64,000 nucleotides of DNA from Actinacidiphila guanduensis (GTDB lineage: Bacteria > Actinomycetota > Actinomycetes > Streptomycetales > Streptomycetaceae), in assembly GCF_900103985.1 (NCBI RefSeq), contig NZ_FNIE01000012.1:204204-268203 (forward strand). Direction: 5' to 3'. Every line of letters starts with the position of its first letter. Positions within the stretch are counted from its first letter, which is position 1. The notes under the pieces were generated by a model. It had not been told where the DNA came from, made no database searches, and saw nothing but the letters and a program-made list of their open reading frames with translations. Of this stretch, positions 43,682 through 53,677 are shown one piece after another. Made by a program: the position numbers and the translations under genes.

Positions 43682-46077
43682 TGCGCTCTGCGCCCCTCGC
43701 GCTCGGCCGCCGCGTCCGCCGTGTGCCGTACGTGCCGCAGACCGAGGAGACGGACTGCGCTCCCGCGTGCCTGGCGTCCGTGCTCGCCTGCCACGGCCGC
43801 CGGGTCCCGCTGCGTGAACTGCGGGAGGCGACCGGCGCGTCACGGGACGGCGTGGACGCGCTCACGCTGGTGCGCGCCGCGCGCGGATACGGTCTCGCCG
43901 CACGGGCCGTGCGGGTGACCACCACGTGGCGCGACGGCCGTGCGGAGGTCACCGGCCTTGCCGACCTCCCGCTGCCGGTCATCGTTCACCTGAGGGACCG
44001 TCATTTCATGGTGCTGGAGCGCGTGTCCGGCGGCACGGCGACCCTGGTCGACCCCGCGCTCGGCCGGCACCGCCGACCGGTCGCCGACCTCGCCCCCGAC
44101 CTGAGCGGCATCGTGCTGGTCGCCGAACCGGGCCCGCACTTCCGGCCCGGCGGCGCGCGGGCCGGCACACTGCGCCGGATCGCCGGGCTGCTCGCCGGGC
44201 AGTGGACCGGGGTGCTCGTCGCGGTCCTGCTCAGCCTGGTGGCGTGCGCGGCCGGACTGGCGCTCGCGATGGTGCTGAAGCTGCTGGCCGGCGCGCTGCT
44301 GGCCGGCGGCTCGGCCGGACAACTGCAATTCGGCGCGGCGCTGTTGGCGACGGGCGTGCTGGCCGGGGGAGTGGCCGCCGCGCTCAACCAGATACTCGGC
44401 AGGTTCCAGATCCGGCAGTCGCTGACGCTGTCGGTCGACTTGGTGTGGCGGCTGCTGCACATCGAGGGTGCCGCGCTGCTGCGCCGCGAGCCGGGGGCGA
44501 TGGCCAGTCGTGTGCAGTCCGCGGACGCCTTCGCGCAGGGCCTGATCTACCAGGTCGTGCCGGGACTCGCCGCCGTGGTCAACGCGGCCCTGATCGGCGT
44601 GGTGATGGTGCACGAGGACCGGGTGGTCGGTCTGACCGCGGTCGGCCTGGGCCTGCTCGCCGTCGCGATCCCGGTGTTCAGCTGGCACCGGCAGGCGGCC
44701 GCAGCCGTGATCGAACAGCGGCTCACCATGCGCCGCGACGCCGTCGGCTTCGCCGTGATGCGGTCGATCGACGCGGTCAAGGGAAGTGGCGGGGAGGCCG
44801 AGGTGGCCGGCTACTGGACCTCGCGGCACGCCGTCGCGGTCCGCGCGAGCGCGCTGCACACCCGGCAGCAGCAGGGCATCAACAGCGCCGCCGCGGTCCT
44901 CGCGGTCGGTGCAGCGGGCGCGGTGGCCCTCGTCTCCGCGCCCCGGATCCTGGCGACGCACATGACCTTCGGCTCCCTCTTCGCCATCCAGAGCCTGACC
45001 GGGTCCTTCGTCGCCGCGGCGTCCGCGGTCGTGCTCGGACTGCTCCAGATCCCGGGGCTACGTACCCAACTCGATGTCCTGGATGACCTGTTGGGTGAAC
45101 GGAGCGACGTGGGCGCGGTCCGTGAGGTGGGTGAGGACACCGGGGAACGGCTCGCTGGACACCTGCGGCTGGAGGGTGTGACGGCCGGGTACACCCCCGC
45201 CCGGCCCGCCCTGCGCGACGTGGACCTGACCGTCCGCGCGGGGGAGTGGCTGGCCGTGACCGGCCCGACCGGCGCGGGCAAGACGAGTCTGGCCCGGCTG
45301 CTGGCGGGCGTGCTCCAACCCCAGGACGGACAGGTGCTGTTGGACGGCCGGCCGGCGCGCAGCTGGCCGCGCGGCGTGCTCGTGCGCAGCGTCGCCTGGG
45401 TCGACCAGAACATCGAGCTGTTCGCGGGCACCGTCGCCGACAACCTCACGCTGTGGGACGACGACACCGCCCCCGGGGCCCTCGACCGCGCGCTGCACGA
45501 CGCCTGCCTCGACGAGGTGATCGCCCGCCGTGGCGGTCCGCACGCCGCCGTCGTGACCGAGGGCGGGGACAACTTCAGCGGCGGTGAGCGGCAGCGGCTG
45601 GAGGTCGCCCGCGCCCTCCTCACCGACCCTTCGATCTTGATCCTCGACGAGGCCACCGGCGCTCTCGACCGCGCGGTGGAGCGGGAGTTGTTCGCCCGGC
45701 TGCGCCGCCGCGGGGTGACGGTGATCATGCTCGCGCACCGCCGCTCGGCGGTGGACGTCTGCGACAGGGAGGTGGTCGTGCGCGGTGGCACGCTGAGGGA
45801 GGCGCAGCCGCCGGCCGGCGACCTGGACGGTGGCGGCCCGGACAATGGCGGCTCGGGGTCTGCCGCGCCGGATGGCCCCGCCGCCGCGCCCGGCGCCCCC
45901 CGGGTCGGCGGCGACCCCGGCACCTCAGGCCCCGCGATCGCCGACCTCGCACCCGCCCCGGGGAGGGCCACCACCCCTGGCCCGAAGCGGACCGGCCCCG
46001 GTTCCCCCGGCGCACACGAGGAGCGCCGCGGAGCCGCCGAGGGCGACGCGGACCGGACCGAGGTGGGGGTGCGATGA
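43681..46077 (+). CDS. Peptidase C39-containing ABC exporter (PCAT, NHLM type)
   Basis: 798 residues. The N-terminal C39 cysteine protease has the catalytic Cys26 (PQTEETDCAPACLASVLACH), His108 (RDRHFMVLE) and Asp124 (LVDPALG). A six-helix membrane domain follows, then an ATPase with Walker A GPTGAGKTSL, signature FSGGERQRLE, Walker B ILILDEATGALD and the switch His in MLAHRRS. It should cut both precursors after the GG at residues 72-73 and pump out the modified cores. The C-terminal ~90 residues are a Pro/Gly-rich disordered tail. Its stop overlaps the next ATG. Confidence 0.93.
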   Translation: MRSAPLALGRRVRRVPYVPQTEETDCAPACLASVLACHGRRVPLRELREATGASRDGVDALTLVRAARGYGLAARAVRVTTTWRDGRAEVTGLADLPLPVIVHLRDRHFMVLERVSGGTATLVDPALGRHRRPVADLAPDLSGIVLVAEPGPHFRPGGARAGTLRRIAGLLAGQWTGVLVAVLLSLVACAAGLALAMVLKLLAGALLAGGSAGQLQFGAALLATGVLAGGVAAALNQILGRFQIRQSLTLSVDLVWRLLHIEGAALLRREPGAMASRVQSADAFAQGLIYQVVPGLAAVVNAALIGVVMVHEDRVVGLTAVGLGLLAVAIPVFSWHRQAAAAVIEQRLTMRRDAVGFAVMRSIDAVKGSGGEAEVAGYWTSRHAVAVRASALHTRQQQGINSAAAVLAVGAAGAVALVSAPRILATHMTFGSLFAIQSLTGSFVAAASAVVLGLLQIPGLRTQLDVLDDLLGERSDVGAVREVGEDTGERLAGHLRLEGVTAGYTPARPALRDVDLTVRAGEWLAVTGPTGAGKTSLARLLAGVLQPQDGQVLLDGRPARSWPRGVLVRSVAWVDQNIELFAGTVADNLTLWDDDTAPGALDRALHDACLDEVIARRGGPHAAVVTEGGDNFSGGERQRLEVARALLTDPSILILDEATGALDRAVERELFARLRRRGVTVIMLAHRRSAVDVCDREVVVRGGTLREAQPPAGDLDGGGPDNGGSGSAAPDGPAAAPGAPRVGGDPGTSGPAIADLAPAPGRATTPGPKRTGPGSPGAHEERRGAAEGDADRTEVGVR

Positions 46078-48287
46078 ACACCGACACGGCCGGACTCTTC
46101 GCCCCCCTCGACCTGTTCACCGCCGCCGGGGCCGTGGCGGCCTCCTCCGCGGCCCCGCTCGACGACTGCTGCCGCCTGCTCGCGGCACACCTCGGCGTCT
46201 CCCCCGCGCCGCCGTCCACGTCCACCGGGCAGCCCGGGGCCGCGGCGGACGCCGCGGCGCAGCGCTTGGAGCAGTACGGCCTGCGCGGGCGTCCGGTCCG
46301 CCTCGGCGCGGACCGGCGCCGCGACGGCCTGCACCCGCTGCTCGGCTTCTGGAAGGACGGCGCCCCCGTGGCGCTGCTGCCCGGCGGGCGGCGCGGATAC
46401 CGCCTGGTGGATCCGGAGTTCGGCGAGTTCTCCGACTGGGACGACGCCACGGCCGCTGACCTCGCCCCGTGGGCGTTCGAGGTCACCGTGCCGCTGCCGA
46501 CCGGCCGACTGCGCGACGTCCTCGGTCATGCCCGGCGCCGCGGCGACCTCCGGTACCTGACCACGGCCGGCATCGCCGCCGCCCTGCTCGGCGGGCTGCT
46601 GCCGACGACCGGGTCCTTGGCGCTGACGGCGGTCCTCGGCCACCGTTCCGGTGCCATCCGCGAACTGGCCGTCCTGAGCGGCTTCGGCCTGGTCGTCTAC
46701 GCCGGGCTGGTGCTGCTGCGCAACCTCGCCGTCGCCCGGGTGGAGTCCTACGCCGAGGCCGTCCTGGGACCGGCGATCCTGGACCGGCTGCTGCGGGCCC
46801 GCGCCTGGCGGCTGGGTGAATACTCCGCCGGGGACCTGGTGGTGCGGCTGGCCGGGGTGGACACGATCCGCCGGATGCTGGGCACGGTCACCCTCTCCGC
46901 CGCGCTCAACCTCGTCTTCGGCGTGACCAGCCTCGTGGTGCTCGCCGTCCTCGAACCGCTCGCGAGCATCCCCGCCATCGGCGCCGTGCTCCTCGCGGTG
47001 CTGCTCGTCACCCGCTTCGGCCGTCGTCAACTCCACCACGACCGGCAGGTGTTCGACGCATACGGACGGGCGTCCGGCACCCTGCTGGAGATCATCCGCG
47101 GCCTGGACAAGATCCGTGTCGCCGGCCGCGAGGAGCACGCCTTCCGCCGCTGGCTGGCGGTCTTCGCGGAGCAGAAGCGTGCCGACCTGCGCGCCGCAGG
47201 ATGGCAGTCGGCCACCGCCGGGCTGCTCGGCACCCTGCCCGCCGTGCTCTACGCCCTCCTGCTCGAGGGCCCGCACCTGCTCGGCGGCGGCCTCGGCCCC
47301 GGCCGGCTGCTGGCCGTGAACATCGCGCTGTCGCAGTTCGTGATGGCCGTGGCCCAGGCCGGTACCCTCGGCACCGCCGCGTACGGGGCCGTGCCCGTGA
47401 TCGACCGGATCCTCGAGGTGGTCCGGTTGGAACAGGAGCCGTCCGGCGCCGTTCCCGATCCCCCGGGCACCGTGTCGCTGCATGGCGTGACCGTACGCGC
47501 CCCTGACGGCGCGGAGTTGTTGCACGAGGTGAACCTGACGGCCGGCGCGGGCGAACTCGTCGGGGTGGTGGGTCCCTCCGGTGCGGGCAAGTCCACCCTG
47601 GTGCGCGCCATGCTCGGCCTCGCACCGTGCGCGCAGGGCGAAGTCCGGTTCGACGGAAGGGAACTGGAGGGTCTGGACGCGGTCGCGGTGCGGCGCTCGC
47701 TCGCCGCCGTGCTCCAGGACGCCAGCACGGCGGGCGGCGATATCCGTGCCACCGTCGCGGGCGGTCGCCCGGCTGTCGACGACGCCGAGATCTGGCGGGC
47801 GCTGGCCATCGTCGGACTCGCGCAGGAGGTGCGGGCCATGCCGATGGGGCTGTTCACCCCGGTCGGAACCGGCAGTCGCATGGTCTCCGGCGGTCAGCGC
47901 CAGCGGATGCTGATGGCCCGCGCGCTCGCCGGTCACCCCCGGCTGCTGGTCCTGGACGAGGCCACCAGCGGTCTCGACGGCCCCACTGAGAAGGCCCTGC
48001 TCGACCGGGTCGCCGCCACCGGCGTCACCCGCGTCGTGGTCACCCACCGGGTCGAGACGCTGCGCGCAGCCGACCGCATCGTGGTCCTCGACGCCGGCCG
48101 CGTCGTCGCCACGGGCGACTTCGCCACGCTCCAGGCCGGGTGCTCGGTCTTCGCGACCCTCGTCCATGCCGCGGGACCCGCCGCCGAACCCGCCCCGCAG
48201 CCCCTTGCGGACGGCCCCGGCTCCGGTGCCCACCGGCCCGCATCCGTACCTGTACCCGTCGCCACCCCGCCAGGAGGCACCGCATGA
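46074..48287 (+). CDS. NHLM-type ABC transporter permease/ATP-binding protein without peptidase activity
   Basis: 737 residues, ATG overlapping the PCAT stop (ATGA). An N-terminal ~150-residue soluble domain (DDCCRLLAAHLGVS, FWKDGAPVALLPGG, YRLVDPEFGEFSDW) resembles the second-ABC N-domain of NHLM systems, related to C39 but without an obvious catalytic triad. TM helices run from ~residue 160 to 430. The ATPase has Walker A GPSGAGKSTL, signature VSGGQRQRM, Walker B LLVLDEATSGLD and switch His (VVTHRVE). It probably pairs with the PCAT as a heterodimeric exporter. Confidence 0.88.
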   Translation: MNTDTAGLFAPLDLFTAAGAVAASSAAPLDDCCRLLAAHLGVSPAPPSTSTGQPGAAADAAAQRLEQYGLRGRPVRLGADRRRDGLHPLLGFWKDGAPVALLPGGRRGYRLVDPEFGEFSDWDDATAADLAPWAFEVTVPLPTGRLRDVLGHARRRGDLRYLTTAGIAAALLGGLLPTTGSLALTAVLGHRSGAIRELAVLSGFGLVVYAGLVLLRNLAVARVESYAEAVLGPAILDRLLRARAWRLGEYSAGDLVVRLAGVDTIRRMLGTVTLSAALNLVFGVTSLVVLAVLEPLASIPAIGAVLLAVLLVTRFGRRQLHHDRQVFDAYGRASGTLLEIIRGLDKIRVAGREEHAFRRWLAVFAEQKRADLRAAGWQSATAGLLGTLPAVLYALLLEGPHLLGGGLGPGRLLAVNIALSQFVMAVAQAGTLGTAAYGAVPVIDRILEVVRLEQEPSGAVPDPPGTVSLHGVTVRAPDGAELLHEVNLTAGAGELVGVVGPSGAGKSTLVRAMLGLAPCAQGEVRFDGRELEGLDAVAVRRSLAAVLQDASTAGGDIRATVAGGRPAVDDAEIWRALAIVGLAQEVRAMPMGLFTPVGTGSRMVSGGQRQRMLMARALAGHPRLLVLDEATSGLDGPTEKALLDRVAATGVTRVVVTHRVETLRAADRIVVLDAGRVVATGDFATLQAGCSVFATLVHAAGPAAEPAPQPLADGPGSGAHRPASVPVPVATPPGGTA

Positions 48288-51124
48288 CCGAGGTGGACCG
48301 CCCGGCGCGCCTCACGCTCCCGCCCGACGTGGCCGAGCTGCTGATACGGGTCACCACCGCCGGCGCGACACCGTACGACCGGCTGCGCTCACCCGCCGCG
48401 ACGCCCGGCACGGCCGGCACCAGGCGGCGCGCGGAGCAGTGGGCACTGGCCGCGGCCGGCACCCGCGACCTGCATGCACCCCAGGTGCGCGCCGCGCTGG
48501 CCACCGGGGTGCTCGGCAGCGCCGACCCGCTCGCCGCGCTCGCCGACCTCGACCCGGGGCGCATCGTCGAACCGCCCCGATGGGCCGTCGAGCTGGGCGA
48601 GCTGCTGATCGCCCTGCCCGAGCAGTCGGTGGGAGACCAGGGGCTGCGCGCGCCGCAACGGACCCTGCACGACGCGCTGGAGACCCTGCTCCGGCGCGAC
48701 CTGGACCGTCTCGCCGCGCAGGGCACGGAACTCGACGTGTCCGACAGCGCCGTGACGGACCTCGCGGCCCAGGGAACCGACCGGGTGGGCGTGGTGGCCG
48801 GGCCCAGCCTCGACTTCGACCTGCGGTTCCTGAGCCCGGTCGAGATCGACGGTTCGCGCGGAGACTGGTGCCGTCGGCTGGAGTCGCTGCCGGTTCTCGG
48901 CTACCTGATGGGCACCGCCGTGCGCCAATGGCGCGCCGCCACCCGGGAGATGCTGCTGCGGCTCGCCCGCGACCTGCCCCGACTGCGCGCGAAGCTCCTC
49001 GGCGGCCGGGCACCCGGCGCGCTCGCGCACGTCCAGGGCGATGCCGGAGATCCGCACGACGACGGCCGCAGTGTGGCCGTCCTGCGTTTTGCCTCCGGCG
49101 CCCGCGCCGTCTACAAGCCGCGCGATCTGCGGTGCGCCGCGGCGTACTTCACGCTGCTCGAGCAGATCGAGGACGCCTTCCCCGGCCGTCCCCCGCACCG
49201 CAGGGGTCTGGTGCTCGGTGACGGCTACGCGTGGGAGGAGTACATCCCCACCGCCGAGTGCGCTGATCCCGCCGAACTCCCCTCCTACGCACGCCGCTTG
49301 GGCCATCTCATCCGGATCTGCACCCTCTTGCAGGGCCGCGACCTGTGGCAGGACAACATCCGGCCGCACGGCGACGTGCCGGTGCTCGTGGACCTGGAGA
49401 CGCTGGCGCATCCGCGGTTCGCGCCGTCCGGCGACCCGGTCGCCGCGTTCCTCGACGGCACCGTGATGCCGACCGGACTGGTCACCGCCCCGGTGGTCCT
49501 CGGCCCCGGCGAGCCGGCCGTCGACGTCGGCTCGTGCAGTCCCGCCGACCGCAAGCGGATGCCCTATCGTCCTGGCGTGCCCCGGCTCGCCGCCGCCGGG
49601 CGCGATCTCGGCCTCAGCGACGGGCTGTTGACCTGGCAACCGGAGAGCATGGCGTGGTCCGGCACCCGGACCCTCGATCCTCGGGAACACGTCGACGAGG
49701 TCGCCGAGGGCTACCGCGAGGCCGGGTCAGTGCTCGCCGCGCGGGCCGAACGGCTGCTCGCCGAGGACGGGGCCGCGCACGCCTTCGCCGGGACCGTGGT
49801 GCGGGTGATGTGGTCCGGGACCTGGGACGCGTACACGCTGATGCGCGCCGCCGGCTCGCCGAACGTACTGACCGACGCCGGACGGCGCGAGGCGGTCCTC
49901 GCGCGCCTCTTCCGGGCCACGGCCGGCGGGCCCGAGCAGAGCGCCAGACGGGCGATGACCGCAGCGGAGATCCACGACCTGCGGCGCCTCGACGTGCCGC
50001 TGTACAGGCACGTGGTCGGCGAGGAGGACGTCCTCACGTCGACGGGAGCCCGCGTCCCCGGGCTGCTTGCGCCGCGGGGCGGCTGGTCGTTCCCCGGCCG
50101 CCTGCGTCGCCTCGCGCGGGAGTCGGCGACCGCGCAGCGCCGTACGGACGGGGGAGCCGACGCGCCCGACGGGCCCGGCGCCGATCTCGCCGTGCTCTAC
50201 TCCTGCCAGCACCTGGTGGACGTACACAGCGGCAACCGGCGCCCGGTGCCGCCCCACCCCGTCCGCCGCCCGGCCGTCCCGCCCGCCGCGCTCGTGGCAC
50301 GCGCCGACGGCCTGCTCGACCGGGTGTGGCGGCGGGCACTGCGGGACGCGGACGGCCGACCCGGGTGGGTGGCCCTGCACCGCGACCCGAGCCTGGGCAT
50401 CGAGGTGCTGGGTGCGGCCGGACCCGACCTGGCCGAGGGCCTGTCCGGCCTCCTCGTCGCCGCCGCCGAACTCGCCGCCGCCGGCGACCGCGACTGCTGG
50501 CTCCCGCGCACCCGCGAACTCGCCGCCGTGATCGCCTTCCACCTGGCCGGCCGGCCCCCGGCGCACGCGGCCGACGGGCCGTCCCCGTCGACGGCCGCCC
50601 CCGGCATCGCCCACGCCCTCCGGCGAGCCGCCCTGCTCACGGGCGAAGCGCCCGGACCACGGGTGCTCGGGGACTTCCGCCCGTGCGGTACCGACACGGG
50701 TGCCCTCGCCGCCTGGCGCGGCCCCGAACGCCCGGGCGAACCGGCGCTGCTGCCCTCCGCCGCGCTCGCGGATCTGGACAGCACGCGGCTCCTCGCCGAG
50801 AGCGAGTTCGCCGCCGTCGTGGCCGGCTCCGAGACCGCGGGGCAAGCCGACCGGCGGCGGGCCCGACGGCAGCTTTCCATGGTGGCGGCGGAGTTGTGCG
50901 CGCGGGGCGACTCCGTCGGCTACCTGCCCGACCGGCGCGCGGCGCCCGAGCACCAACTGTCGGTGTTCGACGGCATCCCCGCCGTCGTGCTGGCCCTGCT
51001 GCGTGGCGCGGGCCACGCCTACGCGTCCGTGAGCCTGCTCGAACTGCCCACCCGGCACCGCCCGTTGACGGGACCGCCGAATGACACGCGCCGGGGCGGA
51101 CCCACGCTCGGCCCGACCCGATGA
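48284..51124 (+). CDS. LanM-like protein with intact dehydratase but degenerate cyclase half
   Basis: 946 residues; ATG at 48284 behind AGGAGG, overlapping the previous stop. The DUF4135 dehydratase keeps FASGARAVYKPRDL, GRDLWQDNIRPHGD (the Asp and Asn of the D-x-H-x-x-N motif remain, but the His is Trp), PVLVDLETLAHP, and VVRVMWSGT with the Arg and Thr six apart as in active LanMs. The C-terminal half has lost the zinc site: the Trp-Cys motif is Trp811-Arg812, and no Cys-His-Gly occurs before the final segment VFDGIPAVVLALLRGAG. It is therefore likely to dehydrate Ser/Thr without forming lanthionine, complementing the YcaO encoded next. Confidence 0.86.
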   Translation: MTEVDRPARLTLPPDVAELLIRVTTAGATPYDRLRSPAATPGTAGTRRRAEQWALAAAGTRDLHAPQVRAALATGVLGSADPLAALADLDPGRIVEPPRWAVELGELLIALPEQSVGDQGLRAPQRTLHDALETLLRRDLDRLAAQGTELDVSDSAVTDLAAQGTDRVGVVAGPSLDFDLRFLSPVEIDGSRGDWCRRLESLPVLGYLMGTAVRQWRAATREMLLRLARDLPRLRAKLLGGRAPGALAHVQGDAGDPHDDGRSVAVLRFASGARAVYKPRDLRCAAAYFTLLEQIEDAFPGRPPHRRGLVLGDGYAWEEYIPTAECADPAELPSYARRLGHLIRICTLLQGRDLWQDNIRPHGDVPVLVDLETLAHPRFAPSGDPVAAFLDGTVMPTGLVTAPVVLGPGEPAVDVGSCSPADRKRMPYRPGVPRLAAAGRDLGLSDGLLTWQPESMAWSGTRTLDPREHVDEVAEGYREAGSVLAARAERLLAEDGAAHAFAGTVVRVMWSGTWDAYTLMRAAGSPNVLTDAGRREAVLARLFRATAGGPEQSARRAMTAAEIHDLRRLDVPLYRHVVGEEDVLTSTGARVPGLLAPRGGWSFPGRLRRLARESATAQRRTDGGADAPDGPGADLAVLYSCQHLVDVHSGNRRPVPPHPVRRPAVPPAALVARADGLLDRVWRRALRDADGRPGWVALHRDPSLGIEVLGAAGPDLAEGLSGLLVAAAELAAAGDRDCWLPRTRELAAVIAFHLAGRPPAHAADGPSPSTAAPGIAHALRRAALLTGEAPGPRVLGDFRPCGTDTGALAAWRGPERPGEPALLPSAALADLDSTRLLAESEFAAVVAGSETAGQADRRRARRQLSMVAAELCARGDSVGYLPDRRAAPEHQLSVFDGIPAVVLALLRGAGHAYASVSLLELPTRHRPLTGPPNDTRRGGPTLGPTR

Positions 51125-51135
51125 GGAGTGTGCCC

Positions 51136-53568
51136 ATGAATGACGCCACCGACGACGCCGTACCCGCGCGCAAGGTCCTGCGGTTCCGGCCGCACCTGAC
51201 CGTCGGGATGGTGCCGGCCGACGCCGCCTATCTGTTCGCGGAGGGCGAGACCTACGCCATACCGGGCGCCGTGACCCAGAGCCTGGTGCCGTACCTCGCC
51301 GGCAAGCACACCCAGGACGAGATCGTCACCGCGCTCGCCGATACCCATCCGCCCGAGATCGTTTACCACACGCTCGGCAAGCTGCGGGCTCGCGGCTACG
51401 TCGTCGAGTGGGACGACTGTGTCGACCCCGTCGCCGCGGCCCTGTGGGAGGGCGGAGGTTTCGTCGGCGACCGGGCACTGGCCGCGGCCACCGCGCTGAC
51501 CTGCGAGGTCGTGGCCGTGGGTGACGTGGACACCGAGCCGGTCCGGCGCGCCCTCACCGAGGCCGGCATCACCTGCCTGCCCGCGGCGCCGACCGCGGTG
51601 AGCGCCGGGACGGCCGAGGACACCGGGACCGCGGAGGCCGCCCGGACCGGTGACGAGGGGAGTACGGGCCGCCCCGCCGCACCCCCCGCCCCGTCCCCCG
51701 GTACCCTCCGCGTGGTCCTCGCCGACGACTACCTGCACCCCGCCCTCGCCGAGATCGACCGCACCGCACGGGCCACCGGCCGGCCCTGGCTGCTCGCCCG
51801 TCCGGTGGGCACTTCCACCTGGATCGGCCCGCTCTTCGAGCCCGGCACCACCGGCTGCTGGCACTGCCTGGCCTTCCGCCTGCGCCGCAACCGCATGGTC
51901 GAGACCTACGTCGAGGAGCGCACCGGTCAGCGGCTGGTGCCGGTGCCCGCAGCTGTCCCGTCCACCAGCCGACTGGCCGCGCAGTCCATCGCGCTGCGGG
52001 TCCAGCGCTGGGCGGCGGGCGTCGCGGGCGCGGGCGCCACTGGCGACTCAGGAGAGCAACTCGACGCCGGGCACGGCCACGTGGAGGTGCTGCATCCGCT
52101 GGCCGCCTCCACGGTGAAGCACCCGCCGGTCCACCGCGCCCAGTGCCCCGAGTGCGGCGAGGCGGACCTGCAGGCGCGCCTCGGCCGACGTCCGATCACC
52201 CTCGCGGCCGAACTCCCGGTGGTCTTCACCGAAGGCGGCTACCGCACCAAGGAACCCGAAGCGTTGATGGCCGAGTTGGAGCAGCTCATCAGCCCGATCA
52301 CCGGGGTGATCGCGGGCATCGAGACCCCGCGGATCGCCGACACCCGGCTGCCCGACGGCGTGGTGCACACCTGCATCGCCGGCCACAACTTCGCGCTCGG
52401 CGCCGTCGGACTCGACGCGCTCCGCGAGGGCCTGCGCAGCCGTGCGTCCGGCAAGGGCAGCACCGCGCTCCAGGCCCGGGTCGGCGCGGTCTGCGAGGCC
52501 GTGGAGCGCTACTCCGGCCTCTTCCACGGCGACGAGGCCAGGATCACCGCCACCTACCGGGAACTGGGGGAGCAGGCGATCCACCCCAACAGCCTCGCGC
52601 AGTTCAGCGAGCGGCAGTACCGCGAACGCGACCGCTGGAACGCCGGGGACAGCAGCTTCGCGTACGTCGGCGTGCCGTTCGATGAGAACATGCCGCTTGA
52701 GTGGTCCCCGATCCACTCCCTCACCGGCGGCCCGACCCGCTACATGCCCACGATGCAGCACTATTACTTCTATCCGAAGCCACACGACAAGATCTACGCC
52801 TGGGCCGACTCCAACGGCTGCGCGGCCGGCACGACCCCGGACGACGCGCTGCTCCAGGGCATGATGGAGCTGTTCGAACGCGACGCGGTCGCCATGTGGT
52901 GGTACAACCGGGTGCCGCGCCCCGCGGTCGACCTGGACACCTCCGACGACCCCTTCGTGGCGCGCTGCCGTGACGCGTACCGCAGCGTCCGCCGCGAACT
53001 GTGGGTGCTCGACGTGACCAACGACCTCGGCGTCCCCGTCTTCGTCGCGGCCTCGCGCCGCACCGACAAGCCAGTCGAAGACATCCTGATGGCGTTCGGC
53101 GCGCACCTCGACCCGCGCGTCGCGCTGCGCCGCGCACTGTCGGAGCTCAACCAGTTCCTGCCCGCGGTGGTGGACGTGGCCACGGACGGCAGCGGCTACC
53201 GCTTCCCCGACCCCACCCAACTGCGCTGGTGGGCCACCGCTCGCCTCGCCGACCACCCCTACCTCGCACCGGACGCGGCGCGGTCCGCGGTGTCGCTCGA
53301 CTCGTTCGGCCATCGGCCGAGCCATGACATCGCCCGTGATCTCCGGCACGCGATCGACGTGTGCACGACGGCGGGCCTGGAGACGTACGCGTTGGACTTC
53401 ACCCGGCCCGACATCGGGCTGCCTGTGATGAAGGCCATCGTGCCGGGACTGCGGCACTTCTGGGCCCGGTTCGCGCCCGGCCGCCTCTACGACGTGCCGG
53501 TCGCCCTCGGCTGGCTCGACGCGCCCACGGCGGAGGCCGACCTCAACCCGGTGGCGATGTTCCTGTGA
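51136..53568 (+). CDS. Fused E1-like / YcaO azoline cyclodehydratase
   Basis: 810 residues. Start ATG at 51136 is preferred because AGGAG (51124-51128) is 7 nt upstream; an ATG at 51121 overlaps the LanM stop. Residues 1-350 form the leader-binding (RRE) and E1-like partner domain, with two CxxC pairs, Cys241/244 (GCWHC) and Cys337/340 (QCPEC), for structural zinc. Residues ~355-810 are YcaO: ASGKGSTALQARVGAVCEAV, ERYSG, then DSNGCAAGTTPDDALLQG and MMELFERDAVAMWWYN bind ATP/Mg. It activates the peptide amide with ATP and cyclises Cys (or Ser/Thr) to azoline. The C-terminus, NPVAMFL, is not the usual PxPxP. Confidence 0.93.
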   Translation: MNDATDDAVPARKVLRFRPHLTVGMVPADAAYLFAEGETYAIPGAVTQSLVPYLAGKHTQDEIVTALADTHPPEIVYHTLGKLRARGYVVEWDDCVDPVAAALWEGGGFVGDRALAAATALTCEVVAVGDVDTEPVRRALTEAGITCLPAAPTAVSAGTAEDTGTAEAARTGDEGSTGRPAAPPAPSPGTLRVVLADDYLHPALAEIDRTARATGRPWLLARPVGTSTWIGPLFEPGTTGCWHCLAFRLRRNRMVETYVEERTGQRLVPVPAAVPSTSRLAAQSIALRVQRWAAGVAGAGATGDSGEQLDAGHGHVEVLHPLAASTVKHPPVHRAQCPECGEADLQARLGRRPITLAAELPVVFTEGGYRTKEPEALMAELEQLISPITGVIAGIETPRIADTRLPDGVVHTCIAGHNFALGAVGLDALREGLRSRASGKGSTALQARVGAVCEAVERYSGLFHGDEARITATYRELGEQAIHPNSLAQFSERQYRERDRWNAGDSSFAYVGVPFDENMPLEWSPIHSLTGGPTRYMPTMQHYYFYPKPHDKIYAWADSNGCAAGTTPDDALLQGMMELFERDAVAMWWYNRVPRPAVDLDTSDDPFVARCRDAYRSVRRELWVLDVTNDLGVPVFVAASRRTDKPVEDILMAFGAHLDPRVALRRALSELNQFLPAVVDVATDGSGYRFPDPTQLRWWATARLADHPYLAPDAARSAVSLDSFGHRPSHDIARDLRHAIDVCTTAGLETYALDFTRPDIGLPVMKAIVPGLRHFWARFAPGRLYDVPVALGWLDAPTAEADLNPVAMFL

Positions 53569-53677
53569 CGTCCCCGGCCCCGCCGCACACGAGCGCCCCG
53601 CTACCCGCGGCCGTTCCGTCCACCGGAGCGACCTCCGCGCCATCTGCCCCCCTTCTGCAACGAGCCGGGAGACGTCG

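Noticed and set aside
44811..48233. 1140-residue minus-strand open frame across the exporter genes
   Set aside because: Antisense shadow of the two ABC genes with Gly/Gln/Arg-rich composition and no recognisable domain.
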